A stretch of DNA of 64,000 bases from the NCBI RefSeq assembly GCF_004331265.1, contig NZ_SJOO01000013.1:1-64000 (forward strand). The letters are read 5' to 3'. Position numbers and translations under genes: made by a program. The notes beneath the pieces were generated by a model that worked only from the letters and a program-made list of their open reading frames with translations, was not told where the DNA came from and made no database searches. This document shows positions 51,719 through 60,758 of this stretch, piece after piece (positions within the stretch are counted from its first letter, which is position 1; each line of letters starts with the position of its first letter). The stretch is from Enterobacter wuhouensis (GTDB lineage: Bacteria; Pseudomonadota; Gammaproteobacteria; Enterobacterales; Enterobacteriaceae).

Positions 51719-52753
51719 TCAGTTCGCCATGCCGAGGCCAACGATATTAGCGGCAATGATAATCACCACGCAGCCCAGGCTCAGGACGCCCACCGGACGA
51801 CGCCCGGCGTTGTTCCACTCCTTCAGCACCAGCCCAACCAGCCCGCCGCACAGCACGTAGAAGCTCATGTGCAGCATCCAGCTCATGTAGTCATACTGCG
51901 CCGGAATGCTGGCGTGGCCCCAGGCGTAGAAGAAGAACTGCAGGTACCACATCAGGCCGCCGAGCGCGGAAAGCAGCACGTTGGTGATGATGAGTGGTTT
52001 TGCCAGCGAGAAGTCGGCTTTTACCGACAGGTTCTTCACTTTTGCCAGACGAATGAAGCAGAAGCCGAGGTTCACCAGCGCGCCGCCGCCCATAATCACC
52101 ACGTAGCTTGGCAGGGCAACGTACAGCGGGTCGACGCCCAGCGCGGCAGCGGCTTCGTGCATCGGTTTGGCGGCGTTCATGGCGAACGACATGCCCGCCG
52201 AGAAGATGCCGCACATCACCGCCAGCAGCAGGCCTTTCTTCAGGTTGAAGTCTTCCGCACGAATGCCCATCTTGCGCTCTTTCAGCTGGCCCGCGCGGGT
52301 GACGATACCCACGCCGATCACCGCGACCAGCACGCCCAGCAGCGTCATCCGTCCGCCCTGCGTGTTAATCAGCACGTCGAAGTGGCCGTTGAGGATCGGC
52401 GTCATCAGGGTGCCGACGATAAGCGTAATGCCAATCGCGATGCCGATGCCCATCGACATGCCGAGATAGCGCATGGTGAGGCCGTAGTTGATGTTGCCGA
52501 TGCCCCACATCGCGCCGAACAGAAACACCGGCAGCAGGGTAGAGGCGCTGAAGGAGGAGAAGTAGCCCCAGAAATCCGGGAGCAGCATGGCGCTAATGGT
52601 CCACGGCAAAATCAGCCAGGAGACGGTACCGCCTACGGACCACATGGTTTCCCACGACCAGCCTTTTACCTTTTTAAACGGGGCATAGAAACAGGCTGCA
52701 CTGGCCGCGCCTATCAAATGCCAGAAAATACCCATCGTAATCGCATGATTCAT
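51719..52753 (-). CDS. rhaT: L-rhamnose-proton symporter RhaT
   Basis: Ten-helix inner-membrane rhamnose:H+ symporter of the DMT-like RhaT family, 344 residues as in E. coli. Begins MNHAITMGIFWHLIGAAS and ends with a helix IIIAANIVGLGMAN. It is the only single-protein rhamnose carrier here, alongside the ABC importer. In E. coli RhaS and CRP activate it. Stop codons of rhaR and rhaT abut, and sodA begins 289 bases upstream on the other strand. Confidence 0.96.
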   Translation of the reverse strand: MNHAITMGIFWHLIGAASAACFYAPFKKVKGWSWETMWSVGGTVSWLILPWTISAMLLPDFWGYFSSFSASTLLPVFLFGAMWGIGNINYGLTMRYLGMSMGIGIAIGITLIVGTLMTPILNGHFDVLINTQGGRMTLLGVLVAVIGVGIVTRAGQLKERKMGIRAEDFNLKKGLLLAVMCGIFSAGMSFAMNAAKPMHEAAAALGVDPLYVALPSYVVIMGGGALVNLGFCFIRLAKVKNLSVKADFSLAKPLIITNVLLSALGGLMWYLQFFFYAWGHASIPAQYDYMSWMLHMSFYVLCGGLVGLVLKEWNNAGRRPVGVLSLGCVVIIIAANIVGLGMAN

Positions 52754-52944
52754 TTTTACATCCTCATCGTTTTTATAGTCGGTGGCTTCCCGCCGACTTG
52801 ATGAGTGTAAAAATTAGGCGGTTTGGGAACCTTCAGAAGGTTGCCGCACTTTTGTTCTGGATGGCAATCAGCACGTTAACCGCGTGAGCAGACTCACAAT
52901 TCCGCTATTAATCGAAAAATGAATAACCTTATAAAAACTACGGC

Positions 52945-52963
52945 ATTGATAATCATTTTCAAT
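52945..52963. promoter_or_regulatory. Fur-type box upstream of sodA
   Basis: ATTGATAATCATTTTCAAT matches the 19-base Fur consensus GATAATGATAATCATTATC in most positions, about 80 bases before the sodA ATG. This fits iron repression of sodA known in E. coli. The 52754-53041 spacer has no other gene. Confidence 0.75.
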
Positions 52964-53041
52964 ATCATTTAATTAACTATAATGAACCAACTGCTTACGC
53001 GGCATTAACAGCTGTGCCGCCCGACAATAATGGAGAGGATT

Positions 53042-53662
53042 ATGAGTTATACACTGCCATCCCTGCCGTATGCCTATGACGCACTGGAACCGCATTTCGA
53101 CAAGCAGACGATGGAAATCCATCACACTAAACACCACCAGACCTACGTGAACAACGCGAACGCCGCGCTGGAAAGCCTGCCAGAGTTCGCGAACCTGTCT
53201 GCTGAAGAGCTGATCACCAAGCTGGACCAGCTGCCTGCGGACAAGAAAACCGTGCTGCGTAACAATGCGGGCGGTCACGCTAACCACAGCCTGTTCTGGA
53301 AAGGCCTGAAAACCGGTACCACCCTGCAGGGCGACCTGAAAGCGGCTATCGAGCGCGACTTCGGTTCTGTTGACAACTTCAAAGCGGAATTCGAAAAAGC
53401 CGCTGCAACCCGTTTCGGCTCTGGCTGGGCGTGGCTGGTTCTGAAAGGCGACAAGCTGGCGGTTGTTTCTACCGCGAACCAGGACTCCCCGCTGATGGGT
53501 GAAGCAATCTCTGGCGCATCCGGCTTCCCAATCGTGGGCCTGGACGTGTGGGAACACGCTTACTACCTGAAATTCCAGAACCGTCGCCCGGACTACATCA
53601 AAGCCTTCTGGGACGTGGTGAACTGGGACGAAGCAGCAGCGCGTTTCGCCGCTAAAAAATAA
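53042..53662 (+). CDS. sodA: superoxide dismutase [Mn]
   Basis: Cytoplasmic manganese superoxide dismutase, dimeric. 206 residues as in E. coli. Metal ligands are His27 (HHTKHHQTY), His82 (NHSLFW), Asp168 and His172 (DVWEHAYY). ATG at 53042 after GAGAGG; a GTG-type extension to 53030 is rejected. Expected control by SoxRS, Fur and ArcA; the Fur box is visible upstream. A strong terminator follows. Confidence 0.98.
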   Translation: MSYTLPSLPYAYDALEPHFDKQTMEIHHTKHHQTYVNNANAALESLPEFANLSAEELITKLDQLPADKKTVLRNNAGGHANHSLFWKGLKTGTTLQGDLKAAIERDFGSVDNFKAEFEKAAATRFGSGWAWLVLKGDKLAVVSTANQDSPLMGEAISGASGFPIVGLDVWEHAYYLKFQNRRPDYIKAFWDVVNWDEAAARFAAKK

Positions 53663-53683
53663 GGTTGCATTGACGCCTGTGAG

Positions 53684-53709
53684 AAGCGAGTCTGATGACT
53701 CGCTTTTTT
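53684..53709 (+). terminator. sodA terminator
   Basis: AAGCGAGTC-TGAT-GACTCGCTT followed by TTTTTT, 22 bases after the sodA stop codon. Confidence 0.88.
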
Positions 53710-53738
53710 TATACCCACAATCTGCGTAAGGAGCCGCG

Positions 53739-54413
53739 ATGAACTATCCCGTTAATGTATTCACCGGAAAAATAAGGGATTACGATGGCAGTCGCCCGAG
53801 CGCTATTGCCAAACTGCAGGTTGACGGCGAACTCACCCTCACCGAGCTGGGGCTGGCGGGGGATGAGCAGGCGGAGAAGAAAATCCACGGCGGGCCCGAG
53901 CGCGCGCTGTGCCACTATCCGCGCGAGCACTACCAGCACTGGAAAACCGAATTCCCCGAACAGGCGGATCTGTTTGTCGCGCCCGCGTTTGGCGAGAACC
54001 TCTCGACCGAAGGACTGACCGAGAAAAACGTCTTTATCGGTGATATTTACCGCTGGGGTGATGCCCTGATTCAGGTGACGCAGCCGCGCTCGCCGTGCTT
54101 TAAGCTCAACTACCATTTTGGCATCAGCGATATGTCCGAGCAGCTGCAAATTGCGGGTAAGACCGGCTGGCTGTACCGCGTGGTGCTGGCTGGGCAGGTT
54201 TCTGCGGACGCGCCGCTTGAGCTGGCGTCGCGCCTGAGCGATGTGTCTGTTTATGACGCCTGCGCCATTGCCTGGCATATGCCTTTTGACGACGAGCAGT
54301 ATCACCGCATGCTGTCGGCGGCGGGGTTATCAACCAGCTGGACCAGAACGATGCAGAAGCGACGCGTAAGCGGCAAGATTGAGGATAATTCGCGGAGATT
54401 GTGGGGTAAATAA
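53739..54413 (+). CDS. yiiM: MOSC domain protein YiiM (6-hydroxylaminopurine reductase)
   Basis: 224-residue protein with a MOSC domain (about 40-165; conserved Cys in SPCFKLNY near 112) and a C-terminal 3-alpha domain. In E. coli, YiiM with YcbX detoxifies hydroxylated purine analogues using molybdenum cofactor, linking it to the mob genes in the window. It starts with ATG at 53739 after AAGGAG. A compound palindrome lies between its stop and convergent cpxA. Confidence 0.92.
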   Translation: MNYPVNVFTGKIRDYDGSRPSAIAKLQVDGELTLTELGLAGDEQAEKKIHGGPERALCHYPREHYQHWKTEFPEQADLFVAPAFGENLSTEGLTEKNVFIGDIYRWGDALIQVTQPRSPCFKLNYHFGISDMSEQLQIAGKTGWLYRVVLAGQVSADAPLELASRLSDVSVYDACAIAWHMPFDDEQYHRMLSAAGLSTSWTRTMQKRRVSGKIEDNSRRLWGK

Positions 54414-54425
54414 GGCGACGCTTTA

Positions 54426-54507
54426 CCCCTCACCCTAACCCTCTCCCCAAAGGGGAGAGGGGACTTGAACACCCTCGCCCCTTTGGGGAGAGGGCCGGGG
54501 TGAGGGG
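54426..54507. repeat. compound palindrome between yiiM and cpxA
   Basis: CCCCTCACCCTAACCCTCTCC...CTTTGGGGAGAGGGCCGGGGTGAGGGG, closely matching the copy at 46846. It fills the gap between convergent yiiM and cpxA, 4 bases from the cpxA stop. Confidence 0.9.
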
Positions 54508-54511
54508 AAAA

Positions 54512-55885
54512 CTACGAACGCTTATACAACGGTAGCCACAGCGTTAACCGCAGCCCGCCCAGCGGGCTGTCGTCGGCTTTCACCCAGCCGCGGTGCTGCT
54601 GCATGGCGGTTTCAACAATCGCCAGCCCCAGCCCCGAGCCGCCAGATTCGCGGTCGCGCGCTTCGTCGGTACGGTAAAACGGACGGAAAATCTGCTCGCG
54701 GTCTTCCGGGCTGACGCCAGGACCGTCGTCATCGACAATAACGGTGATCCCGTCTTTATCCACCGAGAACGCCACCTCAATCTTCGTGTGCGAGTAGCGC
54801 AGGGCGTTACGCACGATGTTCTCCAGCGCGCTTTCCAGCGTGTTGGGGTTACCGTACAGCGGCCACGGGCCCGGTGGGAAGTTGACGGTAAAGGATTTAC
54901 CCATTTGCTCCGCTTCGAACGCCGCGTTGTCCAGCACCTCGTGCCACAGGTGATTGGCTTTCACCGTTTCGCTCACCAGCGCGTTTTTCTGCTGGTTACG
55001 CGACATCACCAGCAGATCGTTAATCATGCTGTCCAGGCGGTGGGCTTCTGTCTCAATACGCTCCAGCTCTTTGCTCTCACCGCTGCGGCGGCGCAGCAGG
55101 GCGGTGCCGAGCTGTAAGCGCGTGAGCGGGGTACGCAGCTCGTGCGAGATATCCGACAGCAGGCGCTGCTGGGCGGTCATCATGCGATCAAGCGCCGTTA
55201 CCATCTGGTTAAAGCTGGTGCCGGCAGCAAGGAACTCCTGCGGGCCGGCTTCCAGTTCGGGATGCTGCCGCAGGTTGCCCTGCGCCACTTCATCCGCGGC
55301 GTTTTTCAACTTACGCGCCGGTTTTGCCAGGCTCCATGCCAGCCATAGCAGCAGCGGTGAACTGACCAGCATCGTAACGATCAGGAGCAGGAGCGGGCGG
55401 TCAAACAGCAGGTTGATAAAGTCGGACTGGGAATTGCTCGCCGGGCGGATCAGGTAGAGCTGGTAGTTATCTTCCCCATCCCTGACGGAGAAAGGGCCCA
55501 CCATCTCAACGCGACCGTATTTTTTCTTCTGTGGGTGATCGGCGTTATCCGCCTGGCCAATGAAGTTACGGATAATCTGCATTTCATTGCGATCGGCCCC
55601 AATGACGCGGCCTTCGCTGGTGACCAGCAGCAGGCGTTGTCCGGGCGGTGCCCACTTATCGATGGCGCGAAACAGCCTGCGCCACCACATCAAATCGTTT
55701 GGCGGATCGTTTGCCAGCTCGGCTTCGACGTGCTGCTCGATCATCACGCCCTGACGTTGCTCGCTGTCGAGAAGCTCCGTCATCTGGCGTGAGTCGAGTT
55801 TTGGCAGCATCAACACGAGCATTAAAACCAGCGCCAGCGTCAGCCAGAAGATGGCAAAAATGCGGGCGGTTAAGCTTCCTATCAT
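54512..55885 (-). CDS. cpxA: envelope stress sensor histidine kinase CpxA
   Basis: Inner-membrane sensor of misfolded envelope proteins, 457 residues as in E. coli. Two transmembrane helices (about 8-28 and 165-185) enclose a periplasmic sensor domain; a HAMP follows, then the H-box DISHELRTPLTR (His near 248), NIVRNAL N-box, DDDGPGVSPED and GSGLGLAIV G-boxes. It starts inside the cpxR stop (ATGA), so the pair is coupled. It works with CpxR and CpxP. Confidence 0.97.
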   Translation of the reverse strand: MIGSLTARIFAIFWLTLALVLMLVLMLPKLDSRQMTELLDSEQRQGVMIEQHVEAELANDPPNDLMWWRRLFRAIDKWAPPGQRLLLVTSEGRVIGADRNEMQIIRNFIGQADNADHPQKKKYGRVEMVGPFSVRDGEDNYQLYLIRPASNSQSDFINLLFDRPLLLLIVTMLVSSPLLLWLAWSLAKPARKLKNAADEVAQGNLRQHPELEAGPQEFLAAGTSFNQMVTALDRMMTAQQRLLSDISHELRTPLTRLQLGTALLRRRSGESKELERIETEAHRLDSMINDLLVMSRNQQKNALVSETVKANHLWHEVLDNAAFEAEQMGKSFTVNFPPGPWPLYGNPNTLESALENIVRNALRYSHTKIEVAFSVDKDGITVIVDDDGPGVSPEDREQIFRPFYRTDEARDRESGGSGLGLAIVETAMQQHRGWVKADDSPLGGLRLTLWLPLYKRS

Positions 55886-56580
55886 GAAGCGGAAACCATC
55901 AGATAGCCGCGTCCACGCAGGGTTTTAAACCATGGGTGACCGTCTTTACGCTCCGGCAGCTTGCGGCGCAGGTTAGAGATGTGCATGTCGATAGCGCGGT
56001 CAAACGGCGTGAGGCGTTTGCCCAGCACTTCCTGGCTCAAGTGTTCACGCGAGACTACCTGGCCGAGATGCTGCGCCAGCAGATACAGCAGGGTGAACTC
56101 GGTGCCGGTCAGTTCCAGGGTTTCACCGTCGAAGCTCGCTTCCTGACGGCCCGGGTTGAGGCTCAGAGAATCCACTTCCAGCGTCGGTGAGCTGTTGTCG
56201 GTATTCTGCTGCTGCTCGCTCCAGTGGGAACGACGCAGGATCGCGCGAATACGGGCCACCAGTTCACGGTCGTTGAACGGTTTAGGTAAGTAGTCATCCG
56301 CGCCCAGCTCAAGGCCGAGTACGCGGTCAAGTTCGCTGCCGCGCGCGGTCAGCATGATAACGGGGGTCTGGTGCGTCTGGCGAAGCTCTTTCAACGTATC
56401 AATACCGTTTTTCTTCGGCATCATCACGTCGAGCAAAAGTAAATCGATGCTGTCGTCAAGGAGACTCAGCGCCTGTTCGCCATCGTGGGCAACCAGGACG
56501 TTGAAACCTTCCATGTCGAGCAACTCCTTTAAAAGGGATGTGAGCTCTCGGTCATCATCAACTAACAGGATTTTATTCAT
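55882..56580 (-). CDS. cpxR: envelope stress response regulator CpxR
   Basis: OmpR-family regulator, 232 residues. Receiver domain with phosphoacceptor Asp51 in LLLDVMMPKK, Lys in KPFND, and a C-terminal winged helix (HLSQEVLGKRLTPFDRAIDMHI). First gene of cpxRA on the minus strand, divergent from cpxP with 150 bases between, where a CpxR box sits. Known targets in E. coli include dsbA, srkA and cpxP itself, all present here. Confidence 0.97.
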   Translation of the reverse strand: MNKILLVDDDRELTSLLKELLDMEGFNVLVAHDGEQALSLLDDSIDLLLLDVMMPKKNGIDTLKELRQTHQTPVIMLTARGSELDRVLGLELGADDYLPKPFNDRELVARIRAILRRSHWSEQQQNTDNSSPTLEVDSLSLNPGRQEASFDGETLELTGTEFTLLYLLAQHLGQVVSREHLSQEVLGKRLTPFDRAIDMHISNLRRKLPERKDGHPWFKTLRGRGYLMVSAS

Positions 56581-56635
56581 TGTTTAAATACCTCCGAGGC
56601 AGAAATTACGACATCAAGGCTATCTAATCCATGAC

Positions 56636-56650
56636 TTTACGTTGTTTTAC
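56636..56650 (-). promoter_or_regulatory. CpxR box in the cpxR-cpxP intergenic region
   Basis: GTAAA-ACAAC-GTAAA on the minus strand, a perfect 15-base CpxR consensus. It lies about 80 bases upstream of the cpxP ATG and 56 upstream of cpxR, so it can serve both divergent genes. Confidence 0.85.
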
Positions 56651-56730
56651 ACCCCCTGACGCATGTTTGCAGCCTGAATCGTAGACTGTCTCTCGTTGAA
56701 TCGCGACACGAAAGATTTTGGGAGCAAGTG

Positions 56731-57237
56731 ATGCGCAAAGTTACCGCTGCCGTCATGGCCTCAACGCTGGCGTTCAGTGCGTGTAGCCAGGCTGCTGTAG
56801 CTATCATCGGCAATAACGGTTCCTCGCAAGAGGGCGCACCGCAGAATAGCAGCCAAAGCCATATGTTTGACGGCATAAGTTTAACCGAACATCAGCGTCA
56901 ACAGATGCGAGATCTGATGCAGAGGGCAAGACACGACCAGCCCCCTGTTAATGTTAGCGAAATGGAGACAATGCATCGCCTTGTCACCGCAGAAAATTTT
57001 GACGAAAGCGCTGTACGCGCTCAGGCAGAAAAAATGGCAGAGGAACAGGTTGCCCGCCAGGTAGAAATGGCGAAGGTCCGCAACCAGATGTTCCACCTGC
57101 TAACGCCCGAGCAGCAGGCGGTTTTGAACGACAAACATCAGCAACGAATGGACCAGTTGCGTGAGGTTGCACGGATGCAGCGAAGCTCAGAAACGACGCT
57201 TTTCAGTAGCAATAGCAGTACCCGTAGTAACCAGTAA
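56731..57237 (+). CDS. cpxP: Cpx periplasmic adaptor protein CpxP
   Basis: Periplasmic inhibitor of CpxA that also feeds misfolded pilins to DegP. 168 residues with a signal peptide of about 21 residues and two LTxxQ motifs (LTEHQRQQ near 50, LTPEQQAV near 127) in a helical dimer. ATG at 56731; a GTG one codon upstream is not needed. The 3' UTR yields the CpxQ RNA. The Ser-rich tail (FSSNSSTRSN) is a little longer than I recall for E. coli. Confidence 0.94.
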   Translation: MRKVTAAVMASTLAFSACSQAAVAIIGNNGSSQEGAPQNSSQSHMFDGISLTEHQRQQMRDLMQRARHDQPPVNVSEMETMHRLVTAENFDESAVRAQAEKMAEEQVARQVEMAKVRNQMFHLLTPEQQAVLNDKHQQRMDQLREVARMQRSSETTLFSSNSSTRSNQ

Positions 57238-57243
57238 ACCCTG

Positions 57244-57301
57244 TTTTCCTTGCCATAGACACCATCCCTGTCTTCCCCCACATGATGTGGGGGTTTTTTT
57301 T
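57244..57301 (+). ncRNA. cpxQ: CpxQ small RNA from the cpxP 3' UTR
   Basis: 58 bases from TTTTCCTTGCCATAGACACC through the terminator CCCCCACATGATGTGGGGG plus T8. It matches the processed Hfq-bound CpxQ of Salmonella and E. coli, including the first seed region, with a change only in the terminator loop. It would be released by RNase E and repress inner-membrane protein mRNAs during envelope stress. It also ends the cpxP transcript. Confidence 0.92.
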
Positions 57302-57390
57302 GCCCTTCATTCAATATTGTTAACCGTTTATTCATCCTTTGACTCCTCAACCATCCGTTATACTAGCGGCAGGGCATGACAGGAGTGTTT

Positions 57391-58284
57391 ATGAATCAAT
57401 CCTATGGACGGCTGGTTAGCCGGGCCGCAATCGCCGCGACGGTAATGGCGTCGTGTTTGCTGATCATTAAAATTTTTGCGTGGTGGTACACCGGCTCGGT
57501 CAGTATTCTGGCGGCGCTGGTGGACTCGCTGGTGGATATTGCCGCCTCGCTGACCAACCTGCTGGTGGTGCGCTATTCCCTGCAACCGGCGGATGACGAA
57601 CATACCTTTGGCCATGGAAAGGCGGAATCGCTGGCCGCACTGGCGCAAAGCATGTTTATTTCTGGCTCCGCGCTGTTTCTCTTTTTGACCGGCATCCAGC
57701 ATTTAGCATCGCCGTCACCGATGAACGATCCCGGTGTAGGCGTGGCGGTTACGGTAGTTGCACTTATAAGCACACTTGTTCTTGTAACGTTCCAGCGCTG
57801 GGTGGTTCGCAAAACGCAAAGCCAGGCGGTACGGGCAGATATGCTTCATTATCAGTCTGATGTTATGATGAATGGGGCAATTCTTATTGCGCTCGGTCTG
57901 GCCTGGTATGGCTGGCATCGGGCGGATGCGTTGTTTGCGTTAGGAATAGGGGTCTATATCTTATATAGCGCCCTGCGGATGGGTTACGACGCGGTGCAGT
58001 CGCTTCTCGATCGCGCGCTTCCCGATGCAGAACGCAATGAAATTTTTGCTATCGTGACTCACTGGCCCGGCGTCAGCGGCGCTCACGATCTTCGTACGCG
58101 GCAGTCAGGGCCGACCCGCTTTATTCAGATTCACATAGAAATGGAAGACAACCTGCCGCTGGTACAGGCTCACGTCATCGCTGAGCAGGTCGAGCAGGCG
58201 ATTTTGCAGCGTTTCCCGGGTTCAGACGTCATTATTCACCAGGATCCCTGCTCGGTGGTGCCCGGTCATGTTGAGCTTTCGTAA
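57391..58284 (+). CDS. fieF: ferrous-iron/zinc efflux pump FieF
   Basis: Cation diffusion facilitator (CDF) exporting Fe2+ and Zn2+ by proton antiport. 297 residues, six transmembrane helices (from SRAAIAATVMASCLLIIKIFAW) with the metal site DSLVD and HYQSDVMMN, and a C-terminal cytosolic domain with HxHxE (IHIEMED). Start at ATG 57391 (AGGAG 5 bases before) matches E. coli MNQSYG; a start 15 bases earlier is possible but lacks a site. Next to cpxP. Confidence 0.96.
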   Translation: MNQSYGRLVSRAAIAATVMASCLLIIKIFAWWYTGSVSILAALVDSLVDIAASLTNLLVVRYSLQPADDEHTFGHGKAESLAALAQSMFISGSALFLFLTGIQHLASPSPMNDPGVGVAVTVVALISTLVLVTFQRWVVRKTQSQAVRADMLHYQSDVMMNGAILIALGLAWYGWHRADALFALGIGVYILYSALRMGYDAVQSLLDRALPDAERNEIFAIVTHWPGVSGAHDLRTRQSGPTRFIQIHIEMEDNLPLVQAHVIAEQVEQAILQRFPGSDVIIHQDPCSVVPGHVELS

Positions 58285-58458
58285 TTCGTTGTAAAAAAGT
58301 GAGCAAGGCCAGCATTTTGTGGATAAATTACCGCCATATGGCCTGACCTGAATCAATTCAGCTGGAAGTGATTGATATACTATTTGCAGTATTCGACGGT
58401 TGAAGAGTTTCTTCCGGCAGCAGATTTCAATTTTGCATTCCTAAGTTCAGAGGTAGTC

Positions 58459-59421
58459 ATGATTAAGAAAATCGGTGTGTTGACAAGCGGCGGTGATGCG
58501 CCGGGCATGAACGCGGCAATTCGTGGTGTTGTCCGTGCAGCGCTGACGGAAGGTCTGGAAGTGTTTGGCGTTTATGACGGTTACCTGGGCCTGTACGAAG
58601 ACCGCATGGTTCAACTGGACCGCTACAGCGTGTCCGACATGATCAACCGTGGCGGTACCTTCCTGGGGTCTGCGCGCTTCCCGGAATTCCGTGATGAACA
58701 CGTTCGTGAAGTGGCTATCGAAAACATGAAGAAACGCGGCCTGGACGCCCTGGTGGTTATCGGCGGTGACGGCTCCTACATGGGTGCAAAACGTCTGACC
58801 GAGATGGGCTTCCCGTGCATCGGCCTGCCGGGCACGATCGACAACGACATCAAAGGGACTGACTACACCATCGGCTTCTTTACCGCACTGGGTACCGTTG
58901 TTGAAGCGATTGACCGTCTGCGCGACACCTCTTCTTCCCACCAGCGTATCTCCATCGTAGAAGTGATGGGCCGCTACTGTGGCGACCTGACCCTGGCCGC
59001 GGCCATTGCGGGCGGCTGCGAGTTCATCGTGGTGCCGGAAGTGGAATTTAGCCGTGAAGACCTGGTGAATGAAATCAAAGCCGGTATCGCGAAAGGTAAA
59101 AAACACGCTATCGTCGCCATCACCGAGCACATCTGCGACGTTGACGAGCTGGCGAAGTACATCGAAACCGAAACCAAACGCGAAACCCGCGCGACCGTAC
59201 TGGGCCACATCCAGCGCGGCGGTTCCCCGGGTCCCTACGACCGTATCCTGGCGTCCCGTATGGGCGCGTACGCGATCGACCTGCTGCTGCAGGGCCATGG
59301 CGGCCGCTGCGTGGGTATTCAGAACGAAAAACTGGTTCACCATGACATCATCGACGCTATCGAAAACATGAAGCGTCCGTTCAAGGGTGACTGGCTGGAC
59401 TGCGCGAAAAAACTGTACTGA
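58459..59421 (+). CDS. pfkA: 6-phosphofructokinase isozyme I
   Basis: ATP-dependent phosphofructokinase of glycolysis; tetramer controlled by ADP and phosphoenolpyruvate. 320 residues as in E. coli. GGDAPGMN and GGDGSYMGA bind ATP, the catalytic Asp lies in PGTIDNDIKGTD near residue 127, and the HIQRGGSPGPYDR block is intact. ATG 58459 after AGAGGT; the open frame further upstream to 58372 is not used. A terminator follows at 59462. Confidence 0.98.
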   Translation: MIKKIGVLTSGGDAPGMNAAIRGVVRAALTEGLEVFGVYDGYLGLYEDRMVQLDRYSVSDMINRGGTFLGSARFPEFRDEHVREVAIENMKKRGLDALVVIGGDGSYMGAKRLTEMGFPCIGLPGTIDNDIKGTDYTIGFFTALGTVVEAIDRLRDTSSSHQRISIVEVMGRYCGDLTLAAAIAGGCEFIVVPEVEFSREDLVNEIKAGIAKGKKHAIVAITEHICDVDELAKYIETETKRETRATVLGHIQRGGSPGPYDRILASRMGAYAIDLLLQGHGGRCVGIQNEKLVHHDIIDAIENMKRPFKGDWLDCAKKLY

Positions 59422-59461
59422 TCGGCGTTTGTTTTGTGCCGGGTGGCGGCAAGGTAAATGC

Positions 59462-59491
59462 AAAACGGTAACCCTTGGGTTACCGTTTTTT
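59462..59491 (+). terminator. pfkA terminator
   Basis: AAAACGGTAACCC-TT-GGGTTACCGTTTT followed by TT, 41 bases after the pfkA stop codon; symmetrical, so active in both directions in principle. Confidence 0.85.
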
Positions 59492-59500
59492 ATGGTTGCA

Positions 59501-59532
59501 CCCTCTCCCGTGGGAGAGGGTTGGGGTGAGGG
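59501..59532. repeat. half copy of the compound palindrome
   Basis: CCCTCTCCCGTGGGAGAGGGTTGGGGTGAGGG: one inner hairpin plus the right outer arm of the family near 41, 45, 47 and 54 kb; the left outer arm is missing. Confidence 0.75.
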
Positions 59533-59657
59533 CATCAGGCCGCTTATCCACTCCTTTTATTCCACTACGTTATAGCCAATCTTTTTTTATTCTTTAATCA
59601 TTGATTACCTTTCTGGCACGCTGCATTCATCAAAACACTACATAAGAGAGCTGGGCG

Positions 59658-60647
59658 ATGAATAAATGGGGCGTGGGTTTAACATTATTGCTGGCATCGA
59701 CCAGCGTTCTGGCTAAGGACATCCAGTTGCTGAACGTGTCGTACGACCCGACGCGTGAGCTGTACGATCAGTACAACAAAGCCTTTGCGGCGCACTACAA
59801 GCAGGAAACCGGCGATAACGTGGTGATCCGCCAGTCTCACGGCGGCTCGGGCAAGCAGGCAACGTCCGTGATTAACGGTATCGAAGCCGACGTGGTGACC
59901 CTTGCGCTGGCCTACGACGTGGACGCCATTGCGGAACGCGGCCGTATCGATAAAAACTGGATTAAGCGCCTGCCGGACAACTCTGCGCCATACACCTCGA
60001 CCATCGTCTTCCTGGTGCGTAAAGGCAACCCGAAACAGATTAAAGACTGGAACGACCTGATCAAACCGGGCGTTTCGGTGATCACCCCGAACCCGAAAAG
60101 CTCCGGCGGCGCGCGCTGGAACTACCTGGCGGCGTGGGGCTACGCCCTGCATCATAACAACGGTGACCAGGCGAAAGCCCAGGAGTTCGTCAAGTCCCTG
60201 TTTAAAAACGTCGAAGTGCTGGATTCCGGCGCGCGCGGCGCAACCAACACCTTCGTCGAGCGCGGCATCGGCGACGTGCTGATTGCGTGGGAAAACGAAG
60301 CCCTGCTGGCGACCAACGAGCTGGGTAAAGACAAGTTTGAGATCGTCACCCCGAGCGAATCTATCCTCGCCGAGCCGACCGTTTCCGTGGTCGACAAAGT
60401 GGTTGAGAAGAAAGACACCAAGGCGGTGGCGGAAGCCTACCTGAAGTATCTCTACTCCCCGGAAGGGCAGGAAATCGCGGCGAAGAACTTCTACCGACCG
60501 CGCGATCCGGCGGTAGCGAAGAAATATGACGGTGAATTCCCGAAACTGAAGCTCTTCACCATTGATGATGAGTTCGGCGGCTGGACGAAAGCGCAGAAAG
60601 ATCACTTCTCTAACGGCGGCACCTTCGACCAGATCAGCAAGCGCTAA
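59658..60647 (+). CDS. sbp: sulfate-binding protein Sbp
   Basis: Periplasmic sulfate/thiosulfate receptor for the CysTWA ABC importer. 329 residues with a 19-residue signal peptide ending VLA/KDIQLLN. The ligand loops QSHGGSGKQA near 54 and PNPKSSGGARWNY near 150 are intact. The gene stands alone; the transporter is elsewhere. Expected to be under CysB control. Strong terminator after the stop. Confidence 0.97.
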   Translation: MNKWGVGLTLLLASTSVLAKDIQLLNVSYDPTRELYDQYNKAFAAHYKQETGDNVVIRQSHGGSGKQATSVINGIEADVVTLALAYDVDAIAERGRIDKNWIKRLPDNSAPYTSTIVFLVRKGNPKQIKDWNDLIKPGVSVITPNPKSSGGARWNYLAAWGYALHHNNGDQAKAQEFVKSLFKNVEVLDSGARGATNTFVERGIGDVLIAWENEALLATNELGKDKFEIVTPSESILAEPTVSVVDKVVEKKDTKAVAEAYLKYLYSPEGQEIAAKNFYRPRDPAVAKKYDGEFPKLKLFTIDDEFGGWTKAQKDHFSNGGTFDQISKR

Positions 60648-60671
60648 GCGTTTCTTACAGAACGACACGGT

Positions 60672-60702
60672 GACCCGGCGTGAGAAATCCGCCGGGTTTT
60701 TT
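60672..60702 (+). terminator. sbp terminator
   Basis: ACCCGGCG...CGCCGGGT arms with an 9-base loop and a following TTTTTT, 25 bases after the sbp stop codon. Confidence 0.85.
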
Positions 60703-60758
60703 ATTTGGTCATCATTTTGCGTTACTCTTTCGCCTCTATCGAAAACAGGGAACGCGTT

